This document shows positions 1-6,517 of a DNA stretch of 8,507 nt, in pieces; the first letter of the stretch is position 1, and each line of letters starts with the position of its first letter. The position numbers and the translations under genes were made by a program. This DNA is from Bacteroidales bacterium (GTDB lineage Bacteria; Bacteroidota; Bacteroidia; Bacteroidales; UBA7960), in the NCBI GenBank assembly GCA_003557965.1, contig PWND01000004.1:1-8507 (forward strand). The letters run 5' to 3'. A model generated the notes under the pieces. The model ran no database searches. It was not told where the DNA came from and was given only the letters and a program-made list of their open reading frames with translations.

Positions 1-535
1 CCTCAAAATCATCTGTAATATAACCTTCATCTGCATGATTACCCCATTGATAAGCTTCATCCCAGTTTTCAATATCTTCATCCTGTATTTCAAATGCCGG
101 ACTGGCAGTAAATATCGGGTCAGATTCTTCAGTAGATTCAGCATATTCGGAATACAAGGCAAAAGGTACACTCATAATTTGGCTGGTCATTTCTATAGAA
201 TATGAAGTACCTCCATCAGGATCAATTTCCATCTTTATAAAAAATGGTTGATTTTGCCAATTAACATTTGAAAGATTATCACTACTGGTTCCTTCACCTA
301 TAATAATAGTAATTAATCCGTGTTCATTTGTCATAGGGTTTTGGGTTTCCTCATAAACAGGAGTTCCTTGCGCTGAACCACTCAAAATGCTAATCTTCAT
401 GCCGATTAGAGAGTTCTCGATTAAATCTCCATCCCCATCACGTATTACAGCCTGGTAGCTTATTCCGTTTGGAGACTGGGCTACAAGTTGTAAACAACAA
501 GCAATTGTAACAATTAATAATATTAGTTTTTTCAT
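1..535 (-). CDS. Secreted tail-fibre-like protein, C-terminus beyond window
   Basis: The frame starts at ATG 535-533 and stays open for 178 codons to the left edge, so the gene is partial at its 3' end. Residues 1-20 form a signal peptide (MKK, a leucine/isoleucine-rich core, then VAQS). The mature protein begins with a PNGISYQAVIRDGDG segment, followed by a beta-rich domain (IGMKISILSG, GLITIIIGEG, FFIKMEIDPDGGTSYS, MSVPFALYSEYAE). From memory, this layout is common at the N-terminus of Bacteroidota surface proteins with collagen-like or tail-fibre-like extensions. Near the edge, NWDEAYQWGNHADEGYITD matches the W-x2-AYxWGNHxxxGYIT repeat found in phage tail-fibre and adhesin stalks. It lies 39 bp downstream of the T9SS gene on the same strand and is probably cotranscribed. 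Two cysteines sit in the hydrophobic core (residues 13-14), but a lipoprotein is less likely than ordinary signal peptidase I cleavage. Inferred role: surface-exposed or released structural protein; the partner is unknown. Confidence 0.8.
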   Translation of the reverse strand, partial: MKKLILLIVTIACCLQLVAQSPNGISYQAVIRDGDGDLIENSLIGMKISILSGSAQGTPVYEETQNPMTNEHGLITIIIGEGTSSDNLSNVNWQNQPFFIKMEIDPDGGTSYSIEMTSQIMSVPFALYSEYAESTEESDPIFTASPAFEIQDEDIENWDEAYQWGNHADEGYITDDFE

Positions 536-574
536 GATTTGATAATTTTTGTTTATTAATAATTTTAGTCATTG

Positions 575-1060
575 TTATTTTTTAATAATCTTAAAAGTTT
601 TTACTCTTTTATTATTTTTAGTGACTTCTAAAATATAGCCTCCTGAAGCAAATTCATGCATATTGATAGTATTGTTTTTGACAGGCAAATTTTCTGACTT
701 CAACAATGTTCCGTTTAAGTCATACAAGCGAAAACTCATCTTTTCAGTATTTTTATCAACTACATTAATATGTACAAGCTCTTTTACAGGATTCGGGAAA
801 AGCATTATTTCTGCAACATCACTATACATGTCTGTTTCATTAATAACACTAATTCGAAAAGACTGCTGAATTCCGGCAGTAATACTTCCCGTATTGCTTT
901 CTGCATAAGTATAGTCCACCTGTCCAATAGAATAACTTACTGAACCTGTAGAATTTATAACACTTCCACCGGAAGAAACCACTCCGGATTGGCCATACGT
1001 TAAACTAATGCACAAAATGATGACAATACAACTAAGTAGGTTTTTAATAATGTAAATCAT
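575..1060 (-). CDS. T9SS type A sorting domain-containing secreted protein
   Basis: A 161-residue exported protein. Residues 1-23 are a signal peptide (hydrophobic core IVIILCISL, probable cleavage after TYG). Residues 24-70 carry GGSVINSTGSVSYSIGQ and SITAGIQQSF, an N-terminal segment I recognise from many small Bacteroidota secreted proteins. Residues about 85-161 are a type A C-terminal sorting domain: FPNP at 88-91, then RLYDLNGTLL, a GGYILEV strand and a lysine-rich end (KTFKIIKK). In this family the domain directs passage through the type IX system and is usually removed or used for surface attachment. There is almost no cargo between signal and sorting domains, so the protein may act as a small surface factor or adaptor rather than an enzyme. 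It is the first gene of a likely two-gene unit with the downstream tail-fibre-like gene. No clear promoter match was found upstream, and the start has no Shine-Dalgarno sequence, as is usual for the phylum. Confidence 0.88.
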   Translation of the reverse strand: MIYIIKNLLSCIVIILCISLTYGQSGVVSSGGSVINSTGSVSYSIGQVDYTYAESNTGSITAGIQQSFRISVINETDMYSDVAEIMLFPNPVKELVHINVVDKNTEKMSFRLYDLNGTLLKSENLPVKNNTINMHEFASGGYILEVTKNNKRVKTFKIIKK

Positions 1061-1553
1061 AGTATGTCTGTTTTTTAAATTTGATTTTATATGTACCTTT
1101 TTAATATTTTTTATTTTTAAATAAAGTTTTTTTATTATAATATTTATATATTTTTCGCCATTGTTAAATGTTATGCAAAATTTTGATTTTTTTTTAAAAC
1201 AGCTTTAACAATTCATCAATAATTGACAAGTGTGTTTTTTTGTTTATGAGGCAATTAAAAAGAATTGCTAATTTGATAGTTGAATACTACAATAAAATAT
1301 TCAATCTGCATAAAGCGAGGAATCATATATGCGTTTAGCCCAGGATAGTATTAACATAAATTAAAAGACTGGTAATGTATAATTTTATTATCACTTAATA
1401 AGTAAAATTGATATAAATGAAACCCTCATCTACTAAACATATACAAAAGTGCATGTGTAAACATGAGGGTTCCATCGGGGTAGAAGCACCTTAAATTGAA
1501 AACATGAATACGCATAATACTAATAATCAATTTGATAACACTAATTTACACGG
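1061..1553. other. 493-bp divergent intergenic region
   Basis: An AT-rich spacer between the divergent secreted-protein operon (minus) and the AraC regulator (plus). It holds no long ORF. Small inverted repeats are visible: GCAATT/AATTGC (1251-1256 and 1263-1268) and TTGAATA/TATTCAA (1280-1286 and 1298-1304, 11-nt spacer). The latter has the size of an operator, but nothing links it to a regulator. I found no good TTG-N19-TAnnTTTG promoter for either direction. The segment from about 1419 to 1557 is annotated separately as a structured leader with a mini-ORF. Confidence 0.6.
1419..1492 (+). promoter_or_regulatory. Candidate structured 5' leader of the AraC-type gene
   Basis: AACCCTCAT (1421-1429) is exactly complementary to ATGAGGGTT (1463-1471), giving a 9-bp stem with a 33-nt loop. 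The loop contains GTGC (1449-1452), which can pair with GCAC (1486-1489) downstream to form an H-type pseudoknot. Alternatively GGGGT (1477-1481) and ACCTT (1488-1492) can form a small hairpin with two G-U pairs, or ACCC (1422-1425) can pair with GGGT at 1478-1481 instead of at 1467-1470. Mutually exclusive pairings of this kind are what a switchable leader would need. It is also the most GC-rich patch of an otherwise AT-rich spacer. It matches no riboswitch class I can recognise, so its function is inference only. Confidence 0.4.
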
Positions 1554-1557
1554 ATGA
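1504..1557 (+). CDS. 17-residue leader ORF overlapping the AraC-type start
   Basis: ATG at 1504 opens 17 codons, MNTHNTNNQFDNTNLHG, ending in TGA at 1555-1557. That stop overlaps the ATG of the regulator at 1554-1556 as ATGA, the usual arrangement for translational coupling. The peptide has no transmembrane or signal character. Nine of its 17 codons are Asn, His or Asp (NAT/NAC), and six are Asn. The ORF lies 11 nt after the last element of the candidate structured leader. No Shine-Dalgarno is visible, but this phylum seldom uses one. In AT-rich DNA a short ORF can arise by chance and AAT is a common codon. The support therefore rests on the exact ATGA overlap and on position, not on homology. 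Confidence 0.35.
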   Translation: MNTHNTNNQFDNTNLHG

Positions 1558-2696
1558 AATATTATTTAATTGCTTTTACTATCCCCTTATTTATATGTTT
1601 ATTTTGGTTCTTTGAATTGTTTTTTTCCTCAGGAGAAAATAAATCAGCAAAAAAGCATCTTGCCATTTTTATGTTATTTGGGTCTTTTGTTTTTTTGGGA
1701 GAGCTTTTGTTTCATAATCAATATTTTCGTGTTTATTCCTCAATATACAACTTAATTGTATTTGCTACCATAGCTCAAATTCCTGCATTTTATTTGTATT
1801 TAATATCATTGACAGAAAAGCGAATTAATCTAAAACGATATATTAAGCATTTTTCGTTCCCCTTTTTGATTAGTGTTATATTATTTTATTTTCATTTTAT
1901 TTTGCTATCGCGCGAGGATAGTATTGCTTTATTTGCCAACTTTTATTCACCCGAATTGCTTGGCCAACACTTAAAAACTACTTACATTGTTGAATTAGTT
2001 GCAAGAAATAGTTTTTTATTACTTGCAATTTTTTATTTAATAACGATACGATTAAAAGTAAAAAGGCATTTCAAAGAGGTAATGAATTATTGCTCTGACT
2101 CAGATAGTAAAAATTTAAAATGGATAAGTTTGTCCACACTTTTTTTTATTATAATTCTGCTAATAAGTGCCACAGTTTGCAACCCAATTACAAAAGAAGT
2201 AATTTATTATTACGAATACAGTATTGTAATACCTTTTTTGTTATATGGAGTAGTTTTTTGGTTTATAGGATTTTTGGGTAATCGGCAAGAACTCGCTATT
2301 TTGCCTTATGAACCTAACACAAACTCTGCAAGTATACCAGACTCTTTAAAATCAAATATTATTGAACAGCTAATACTAACAATGGAGAAAGATAAACTAT
2401 ACCTTTTACCCAATTTAACTTTGCCGGAATTAGCTCAAAAAACAGGAACTAACAGGTATTATTTATCAAAGTTAATTAATGACGAATATGAAATGAATTT
2501 TAATCAGTTTATTAATAAATATAGAATAGGTTATGCAATTGATTTAATGATTAATGAAGATAATGAAAACAATGAAGTTAAGCTTTATGAAATTGCCAGC
2601 AAGTCAGGATTTAACAGCTATATTTCCTTTATTAGAGGCTTTAAAAGAATAACAAAAAAAACGCCTGAAGAATTTTATAATAGCTTGAAAAAGTAA
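1554..2696 (+). CDS. Membrane-anchored AraC-family transcriptional regulator
   Basis: The 380-residue product has two parts. Residues 1-245 contain about seven hydrophobic segments (roughly 3-23, 36-54, 62-84, 100-118, 150-166, 190-208 and 222-242). Residues about 265-380 form an AraC/XylS DNA-binding domain with two helix-turn-helix units: LTLPELAQKTGTNRYYLSKL (288-307) and LYEIASKSGFNSYISFIRGF (344-363), closed by the family signature TPEEFYNS. Seven-segment sensors fused to AraC domains are frequent in Bacteroidota and are thought to sense a signal at the inner membrane; the ligand cannot be read from the sequence. The ATG start overlaps the TGA of a 17-codon upstream ORF, pointing to coupled translation. 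The gene is divergent from the T9SS secreted-protein operon, making that operon a natural candidate target, though no shared operator was found. It ends 55 bp before a strong bidirectional terminator. Confidence 0.9.
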   Translation: MKYYLIAFTIPLFICLFWFFELFFSSGENKSAKKHLAIFMLFGSFVFLGELLFHNQYFRVYSSIYNLIVFATIAQIPAFYLYLISLTEKRINLKRYIKHFSFPFLISVILFYFHFILLSREDSIALFANFYSPELLGQHLKTTYIVELVARNSFLLLAIFYLITIRLKVKRHFKEVMNYCSDSDSKNLKWISLSTLFFIIILLISATVCNPITKEVIYYYEYSIVIPFLLYGVVFWFIGFLGNRQELAILPYEPNTNSASIPDSLKSNIIEQLILTMEKDKLYLLPNLTLPELAQKTGTNRYYLSKLINDEYEMNFNQFINKYRIGYAIDLMINEDNENNEVKLYEIASKSGFNSYISFIRGFKRITKKTPEEFYNSLKK

Positions 2697-2751
2697 TTTG
2701 ATGTTTTTTTACTTGATAGTTTAATTACAAACTTCTTAACAGATTAATATA

Positions 2752-2793
2752 AAAAAACATTTAGTGTATAATCAGATACACTAAATGTTTTTT
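2752..2793. terminator. Bidirectional intrinsic terminator between AraC and etfA
   Basis: A perfect 18-bp inverted repeat (2752-2769 and 2776-2793) with a 6-nt loop (2770-2775). The core is ACATTTAGTGTAT/ATACACTAAATGT, flanked by an A tract on the left and a T tract on the right, so it reads as stem plus U-run on both strands. It lies between the stop of the plus-strand regulator (2696) and the stop of minus-strand etfA (2816) and would end both transcripts. Confidence 0.9.
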
Positions 2794-2815
2794 AAAAAGT
2801 GTTTCAATTTAATTT

Positions 2816-3790
2816 TTATGCTCCTTTAATTTCTTTAATTGCATTTGTAAATTCAGGCAAGACCTTTTGAAAGTCGCCGACAATACCATAATCAGCAACT
2901 TCAAAAATAGGTGCATCGGGGTCTTTGTTAATTGCAACAATAACTTTTGATGAGGAAATACCGCCAACATGCTGAATTGCGCCGGATATACCACTTGCAA
3001 TATAAAGTGTAGGTGCAATAATTTTTCCTGTTTGCCCAACATGTTCGTCGTGAGGCCGCCATCCTTCATCTGACACAGGGCGAGAACATGCAGTAGCAGC
3101 GCCAAGCAATTGGGCAAGCTCTTCAAGTAAGTGCCAGTTTTCAGAACTCTTCATTCCTCTTCCACCGGAAACTACAATTTCAGCATCGGAAAGAAGCAGT
3201 TTACCTGTTACCAGTTCTTCTGAAACCAGTTTAAACTTTGATTCAACTCCACTTGTATCGGGTTTATATTCTTCTATCTGTGGAGTATCAGAAGTGGCAT
3301 CTTTTATTCCGTATGAATTTTGTGATAAAGTTAAAACCTTCACTTCTGAGTTGACTTTTACATCAGCAAAAGCTTTACCGGTGAAAACTTTCTTTTTGAT
3401 AACAAAAGGTTCATAAGAAGATGGTACGGCAACAACACCTGAAACCAAACCTGCTTTTAACTTTGCAGATAATCCGGGAGCCAGTGCTCTTCCTGAGAGG
3501 TTATCAGCCATTACCAGGATACTTGCATTTTCTTTTTTTGCAACATCTTCAATTGCTTTTATATAAAGCTTATTGTCAAGTAATGAGAACTGCTCGTCGG
3601 TAACAGATACAACTTTTTTAGCGCCATAATTTCCAAGTTTATTTAGTTCGTCGGAGCTTACGTTGCCAATTGATAAAGCCACAACTTCGCCGTTAATATT
3701 TTTGGCAAGTTCTTCAGCATAAGACAATAATTCAAATGTTGCTTTTTTGAATTTTCCTTCTCTATTTTCTGTATATACTAATACTGTCAT
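2816..3790 (-). CDS. etfA: Electron transfer flavoprotein alpha subunit
   Basis: The 324-residue length is normal for the family. EtfA pairs with EtfB to bind FAD and carries electrons from acyl-CoA dehydrogenases to the respiratory chain. The N-terminal domain (about 1-190) begins MTVLVYTENREGKFKKATFE. The C-terminal FAD domain shows VVSGGRGM (207-213), CSRPVSDEGW (235-244), GQTGKIIAPTLYIASGISGA (252-271) followed by IQH, and the signature INKDPDAPIFEVADYGIVGD (287-306). These are the conserved FAD-contacting segments, and none is missing. The start is 20 bp after the etfB stop, so the two are cotranscribed and the gene is last in the unit, followed by the bidirectional terminator. Many Bacteroidota carry this etfB-etfA pair with an acyl-CoA dehydrogenase, as here. 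Confidence 0.96.
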   Translation of the reverse strand: MTVLVYTENREGKFKKATFELLSYAEELAKNINGEVVALSIGNVSSDELNKLGNYGAKKVVSVTDEQFSLLDNKLYIKAIEDVAKKENASILVMADNLSGRALAPGLSAKLKAGLVSGVVAVPSSYEPFVIKKKVFTGKAFADVKVNSEVKVLTLSQNSYGIKDATSDTPQIEEYKPDTSGVESKFKLVSEELVTGKLLLSDAEIVVSGGRGMKSSENWHLLEELAQLLGAATACSRPVSDEGWRPHDEHVGQTGKIIAPTLYIASGISGAIQHVGGISSSKVIVAINKDPDAPIFEVADYGIVGDFQKVLPEFTNAIKEIKGA

Positions 3791-3810
3791 TTTATTTCGA
3801 GTTTATAAGT

Positions 3811-4560
3811 TTATATCAATTTTGCTTCTTTATGCAGAACTTCAACAAGTTCACTTACATTCTCTTCCGAGAATTTTTTGCAAGCACCTTTAGGTTGAGG
3901 CAATTCATAAACAAGGTTTTCGGTAAGGCAGTCAGTATCAACCGGGCTAACAACCTCAAGAGGTTTAGTTCTTGCTTGCATAATTCCTCTCATGGCAGGA
4001 ATTCTTGGTTCAATAGCAATTCCTTTTTGTACAACAGCAATGAAAGGTGTTTGTATTTCCAGCTTTTGCGTTCCACCTTCAATTTCCCTGTTAACAAATA
4101 CTTTATCATCTTCAATATTCAATGCAGATATTGCTGACACATTAGTAATGTCAAGTAATTCGCCAAGCATCCCTCCTACTGAAGAGCCATTATAGTCAGC
4201 AGAATCAAGCCCTGTTAACACAATATCAAAATCTTTTGATTTAATCACTTCAGCAAGCTGATAAGCAACATAGTATGCTTCTTTTGGTTCAGCATCTATT
4301 CTGATTGCGTTATCTGCTCCCATTGCTAAAGCTTTTCTGATTGTTGGTTCAGAGCCTTTTTGCCCAACATTGATAACTGTAATACTTTCAATTTTTCCGC
4401 CAGAGGCTTCCTTAAGCTCTATTGCTCTTGTAAGTGACAATTCATCCCATGGATTAATAATCCATTGTATTCCTGTTTTGTCCAGTTCTTTATTCTCATT
4501 ACTAAACTTAATCTTGGTTGTAGTGTCAGGAACATCACTAATACATACTAGAATTTTCAT
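3811..4560 (-). CDS. etfB: Electron transfer flavoprotein beta subunit
   Basis: A 249-residue ETF beta chain. Visible markers are MKILVCISDVPDTT (1-14), INPWDELSLTRAIELKE (35-51), RKALAMGADNAIRI (75-88), the nucleotide-contact loop TGLDSADYNGSSVGGMLGEL (116-135), and the family signature region around EPRIPAMRGIMQARTKPLE (184-202). Canonical ETFs bind AMP in this subunit, whereas bifurcating ETFs bind a second FAD. The loop here matches neither textbook version (QAIDDDCNQ or QAIDGDTAQ) exactly, so I do not assign a class. It is the first gene of the etfB-etfA unit, with a good Bacteroidota promoter 50-80 bp upstream. The upstream neighbour is an acyl-CoA dehydrogenase, the likely electron donor. 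Confidence 0.95.
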   Translation of the reverse strand: MKILVCISDVPDTTTKIKFSNENKELDKTGIQWIINPWDELSLTRAIELKEASGGKIESITVINVGQKGSEPTIRKALAMGADNAIRIDAEPKEAYYVAYQLAEVIKSKDFDIVLTGLDSADYNGSSVGGMLGELLDITNVSAISALNIEDDKVFVNREIEGGTQKLEIQTPFIAVVQKGIAIEPRIPAMRGIMQARTKPLEVVSPVDTDCLTENLVYELPQPKGACKKFSEENVSELVEVLHKEAKLI

Positions 4561-4609
4561 ACTTATTATTTTGATTAATAATTAAACATTCCTTGCCTAT
4601 ATTGAAGTG

Positions 4610-4639
4610 CAAAATTAATATCCTTTGCGATAATTGCAA
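4610..4639 (-). promoter_or_regulatory. Bacteroidota-type promoter for etfBA
   Basis: On the minus strand, TTG (4639-4637; TTTG if 4640 is included) is followed after exactly 19 bp by TAATTTTG (4617-4610). This matches the phylum consensus TTTG-N19-21-TAnnTTTG for the housekeeping sigma factor. Transcription would start near 4603, leaving a leader of about 43 nt before the etfB ATG. It implies that etfBA can be transcribed independently of the upstream acyl-CoA dehydrogenase. Confidence 0.7.
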
Positions 4640-4675
4640 ATTTTTATATAAATGTGTTTGACTGCAAAATCGGAT

Positions 4676-4705
4676 GTTACAAAATAATAACTATTCCCTT
4701 GTAAC
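4676..4705. repeat. Inverted repeat upstream of the etfBA promoter
   Basis: GTTACAA (4676-4682) and TTGTAAC (4699-4705) are perfect inverted copies separated by 16 bp. They lie about 37-68 bp upstream of the -33 element of the etfBA promoter and just past the 3' end of the acyl-CoA dehydrogenase. There is no U-tract after the stem on the minus strand, so it is a poor terminator. A regulator-binding site is the alternative, but the protein is unknown. Confidence 0.35.
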
Positions 4706-4758
4706 TTCTCAATAATTTTATAGTAATGGTATTATCGTTATTTTAGAATCTGGCTGGC

Positions 4759-5898
4759 TTACCTGGTAAGCATTCTTGAAATAACAATTTTTTGAATTTC
4801 AGAAGTTCCCTCATAAATTTGGGTAAGTTTTGCTTCCCGCATTAGCCTTTCAACATGGTACTCTTTAACATATCCATAGCCTCCATGTATTTGAACGGCT
4901 TCAGTGGTAACTTCCATTGAAATATCAGCGCAATAAAGTTTAGCCATTGCACTAATATAACCATAAGGTTGCCCTTGGTCTTTCAGCCATGCAGCTTTCA
5001 GGCATAGATTCCTTGCATTTTCAATTTTTACAGCCATATCAGCAAGTTTGAAAGCAATTGCCTGATGATTTACTATTTCCGTTCCAAAAGCTTTTCTTTC
5101 TTTTGAGTAATTTACTGCTCTTTCAAAAGCTCCTGAGGCTATTCCCAAAGCCTGTGATGCAATCCCAATTCGGCCACCGTCAAGGGTTTTCATTGCAAAA
5201 CTAAAACCAAACCCATCTTCACCTATTCTGTTTTCTTTCGGAACTTTAACGTCATTGAACATTACCGAATGAGTATCCGAACTTCTCATACCCATTTTAT
5301 CCTCGTGAGGCCCCAGAGTTATTCCGGGAGTATCTTTATCAACAATTATAGCATTAATTCCTTTGTGCCCCTTATCAGGATGAGTTTGTGCAATTACAAT
5401 GTAAGTAGATGCACAATTTGCGTTTGTAATCCAGTTTTTAGTACCATTTAAAAGGTAATGGTCGCCTTTGTCTTCAGCTGTTGTCCTTTGCTTTGTAGCA
5501 TCTGAACCTGCTTCTGGCTCTGATAAAAGAAAAGCACCAATCTTTTGGCCACTAGCAAGTGGACGAAGATATTTTTCCTTTTGTTCTTCATTGCCAAACT
5601 TTTCTATGCCCCAGTTAACAAGGGAGTTACACACAGACATAACTACTGCTACTGATGAATCAATTTTGGATATCTCTTCCATTGCAAGCACATAGGAAAT
5701 AGTATCCATTCCTCCACCATCATATTTTGGATCGGCCATCATGCCTAAAAATCCAAGTTCTGATAATTTTTTAATATGCTCAGACGGAAATTCAGATTTT
5801 GTATCTCTTTCGATAACATCAGGTAGTAATTCTCTTTCAGCAAAGTCTTTTGCAGCCTGCTGAATCATTTTTTGTTCTTCTGTAAATTCAAAGTTCAT
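4759..5898 (-). CDS. Acyl-CoA dehydrogenase (short-chain/butyryl-CoA type)
   Basis: A 379-residue FAD flavoenzyme that oxidises an acyl-CoA to the trans-2-enoyl-CoA and hands electrons to ETF. The length fits the short-chain class. Visible landmarks are signature 1, GAFLLSEPEAGSDATKQ (121-137); the flavin-contact segment WITNANCAS (156-164); KMGMRSSDTHSVMFNDVKVP (201-220); ERKAFG (267-272); and signature 2, VQIHGGYGYVKEYHVERLMR (335-354), followed by IYEGTSEIQ, whose Glu363 is the expected catalytic base. No key residue is missing. Sequence alone does not distinguish butyryl-CoA from branched-chain (isobutyryl or 2-methylbutyryl) substrates; short-chain is my preference. etfB and etfA follow 198 bp downstream on the same strand and supply the electron acceptor. 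The ATG at 5898 is the start: it begins the conserved MNFEFTEEQKMIQQAAKDFA segment. Confidence 0.94.
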   Translation of the reverse strand: MNFEFTEEQKMIQQAAKDFAERELLPDVIERDTKSEFPSEHIKKLSELGFLGMMADPKYDGGGMDTISYVLAMEEISKIDSSVAVVMSVCNSLVNWGIEKFGNEEQKEKYLRPLASGQKIGAFLLSEPEAGSDATKQRTTAEDKGDHYLLNGTKNWITNANCASTYIVIAQTHPDKGHKGINAIIVDKDTPGITLGPHEDKMGMRSSDTHSVMFNDVKVPKENRIGEDGFGFSFAMKTLDGGRIGIASQALGIASGAFERAVNYSKERKAFGTEIVNHQAIAFKLADMAVKIENARNLCLKAAWLKDQGQPYGYISAMAKLYCADISMEVTTEAVQIHGGYGYVKEYHVERLMREAKLTQIYEGTSEIQKIVISRMLTR

Positions 5899-5957
5899 AA
5901 TGTTTTGTGTTTTGGTTAGTATTTGATTGCTTTTCTTATTTTCTTATTTTCGATATA

Positions 5958-5965
5958 CAAACGTA
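5958..5965 (-). promoter_or_regulatory. Possible -7 element for the acyl-CoA dehydrogenase
   Basis: TACGTTTG on the minus strand matches the Bacteroidota -7 consensus TAnnTTTG and lies 60 bp upstream of the dehydrogenase ATG. No TTG was found 19-21 bp further upstream (that stretch is A/T only), so the promoter is incomplete or relies on the -7 element alone. It sits just outside the left repeat of the GxxExxY cassette. Confidence 0.4.
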
Positions 5966-6000
5966 TAAAAATATTTTTAAACCTTTTAGTTTTATTTAAT

Positions 6001-6048
6001 TCTCTGCGATATAGCTATTACGCAAAGTTTCGCTGAGATTTCGCAAAG
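6001..6048 (+). repeat. Left 48-bp direct repeat of GxxExxY cassette
   Basis: It begins TCTCTGCGATATAG and ends TTTCGCAAAG. It matches 6507-6554 at 46 of 48 positions, differing only at 6015 (C versus T) and 6017 (A versus G). It is followed by a further CGCAAAG copy at 6052-6058, so CGCAAAG occurs three times between 6021 and 6058 with 10-21 bp spacing. Confidence 0.92.
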
Positions 6049-6054
6049 TTTCGC

Positions 6055-6070
6055 AAAGGAAAAATCCTTT
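6055..6070. terminator. Small hairpin after GxxExxY gene (weak terminator?)
   Basis: AAAGGA (6055-6060), an AAAA loop, then TCCTTT (6065-6070): a perfect 6-bp stem starting 9 nt past the GxxExxY stop on the minus strand. No U-run follows on that strand, so termination is doubtful. It may instead mark the end of the cassette. Confidence 0.3.
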
Positions 6071-6079
6071 AAACATATT

Positions 6080-6457
6080 TTACAAGTTATTTACAAATCT
6101 TTTTATTCCAGATTTTAAAATAGGAACATTAAAATTAATTAATAATCCAAGCTTATAATTGCCTAATTTAAGGTATGTTAAGACTTGAGCTTCATGAACA
6201 TCAATTATTGAATCAACTGTCTTCAACTCTATAACTACTTTGTTTTCAACTAACAAATCAATTCTGTAACCATGATCTAGTTTAACTTCCTTATAAACAA
6301 TTGGCATAGGCTTTTCTTGCTCAACAGGTATCCCTATGTTCTTTAACTCATAAAACAAACATTCTCTATATGCAGATTCAAGCAACCCGGGCCCTAATTG
6401 TTTATGAACCTCAATCGCTTTTCCAATAATAATTTGAGACAATTCATTCTCCCTCAT
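6080..6457 (-). CDS. GxxExxY family protein (PD-(D/E)XK nuclease-like)
   Basis: A 125-residue protein counted from ATG 6457. The family's name motif is present as GLLESAY (24-30), preceded by the typical EVHKQLGPG (16-24). The nuclease-like core follows: YRIDLLV (64-70, Asp67), VVIELKT (74-80, Glu77 and Lys79) and EAQVLTYLK (89-97, with Gln91 and Tyr95 spaced like the QxxxY motif of RecB/Cas4-type nucleases). All predicted active-site residues (Glu27, Asp67, Glu77, Lys79) are intact, so the gene looks functional. No reaction has been firmly assigned to this family to my knowledge; DNA cleavage is inferred from the fold. An in-frame TTG at 6487 would extend the protein by 10 residues into the decamer repeats. 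I prefer ATG 6457 because family members typically begin Met-x-Glu-Asn-Glu-Leu. The gene is enclosed by 48-bp direct repeats. Confidence 0.88.
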   Translation of the reverse strand: MRENELSQIIIGKAIEVHKQLGPGLLESAYRECLFYELKNIGIPVEQEKPMPIVYKEVKLDHGYRIDLLVENKVVIELKTVDSIIDVHEAQVLTYLKLGNYKLGLLINFNVPILKSGIKRFVNNL

Positions 6458-6477
6458 AATTCTACTATTTTTAAACT

Positions 6478-6517
6478 CTCTGCGCAACTCTGCGGTTCTC
6501 TGCGGTTCTCTGCGATA
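6478..6517 (+). repeat. Four tandem decamers, CTCTGCGnnn
   Basis: Four consecutive 10-bp units: CTCTGCGCAA (6478), CTCTGCGGTT (6488), CTCTGCGGTT (6498) and CTCTGCGATA (6508). The last unit overlaps the start of the right 48-bp repeat. They lie directly upstream of the GxxExxY gene in its reading direction, so they would be in its 5' leader or promoter region. Confidence 0.9.

Noticed and set aside
663..869. 68-residue plus-strand ORF opposite the T9SS protein
   Set aside because: Antisense to a well-supported sorting domain, with no homology that I can see.
1251..1304. Inverted repeats GCAATT/AATTGC and TTGAATA/TATTCAA as operators or terminators
   Set aside because: Short, AT-rich and expected by chance in such DNA; no U-run follows and there is no second copy near the divergent promoters. 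Mentioned only in the intergenic entry.
1378..1387. TATAATTTTA as a promoter for the leader and AraC-type gene
   Set aside because: It differs from TAnnTTTG at the last base and has no TTG at the required distance upstream, so it is indistinguishable from background AT-rich sequence.
2809..3126. 105-residue minus-strand ORF overlapping the end of etfA
   Set aside because: It is a shifted frame of etfA with low-complexity leucine-rich content and no domain; the etfA frame carries all the conserved FAD motifs.
3832..4585. Plus-strand ORFs of 67-101 residues opposite etfB
   Set aside because: Antisense shadows of etfB with no recognisable domain and no promoter; the sense frame is a full-length ETF beta chain.
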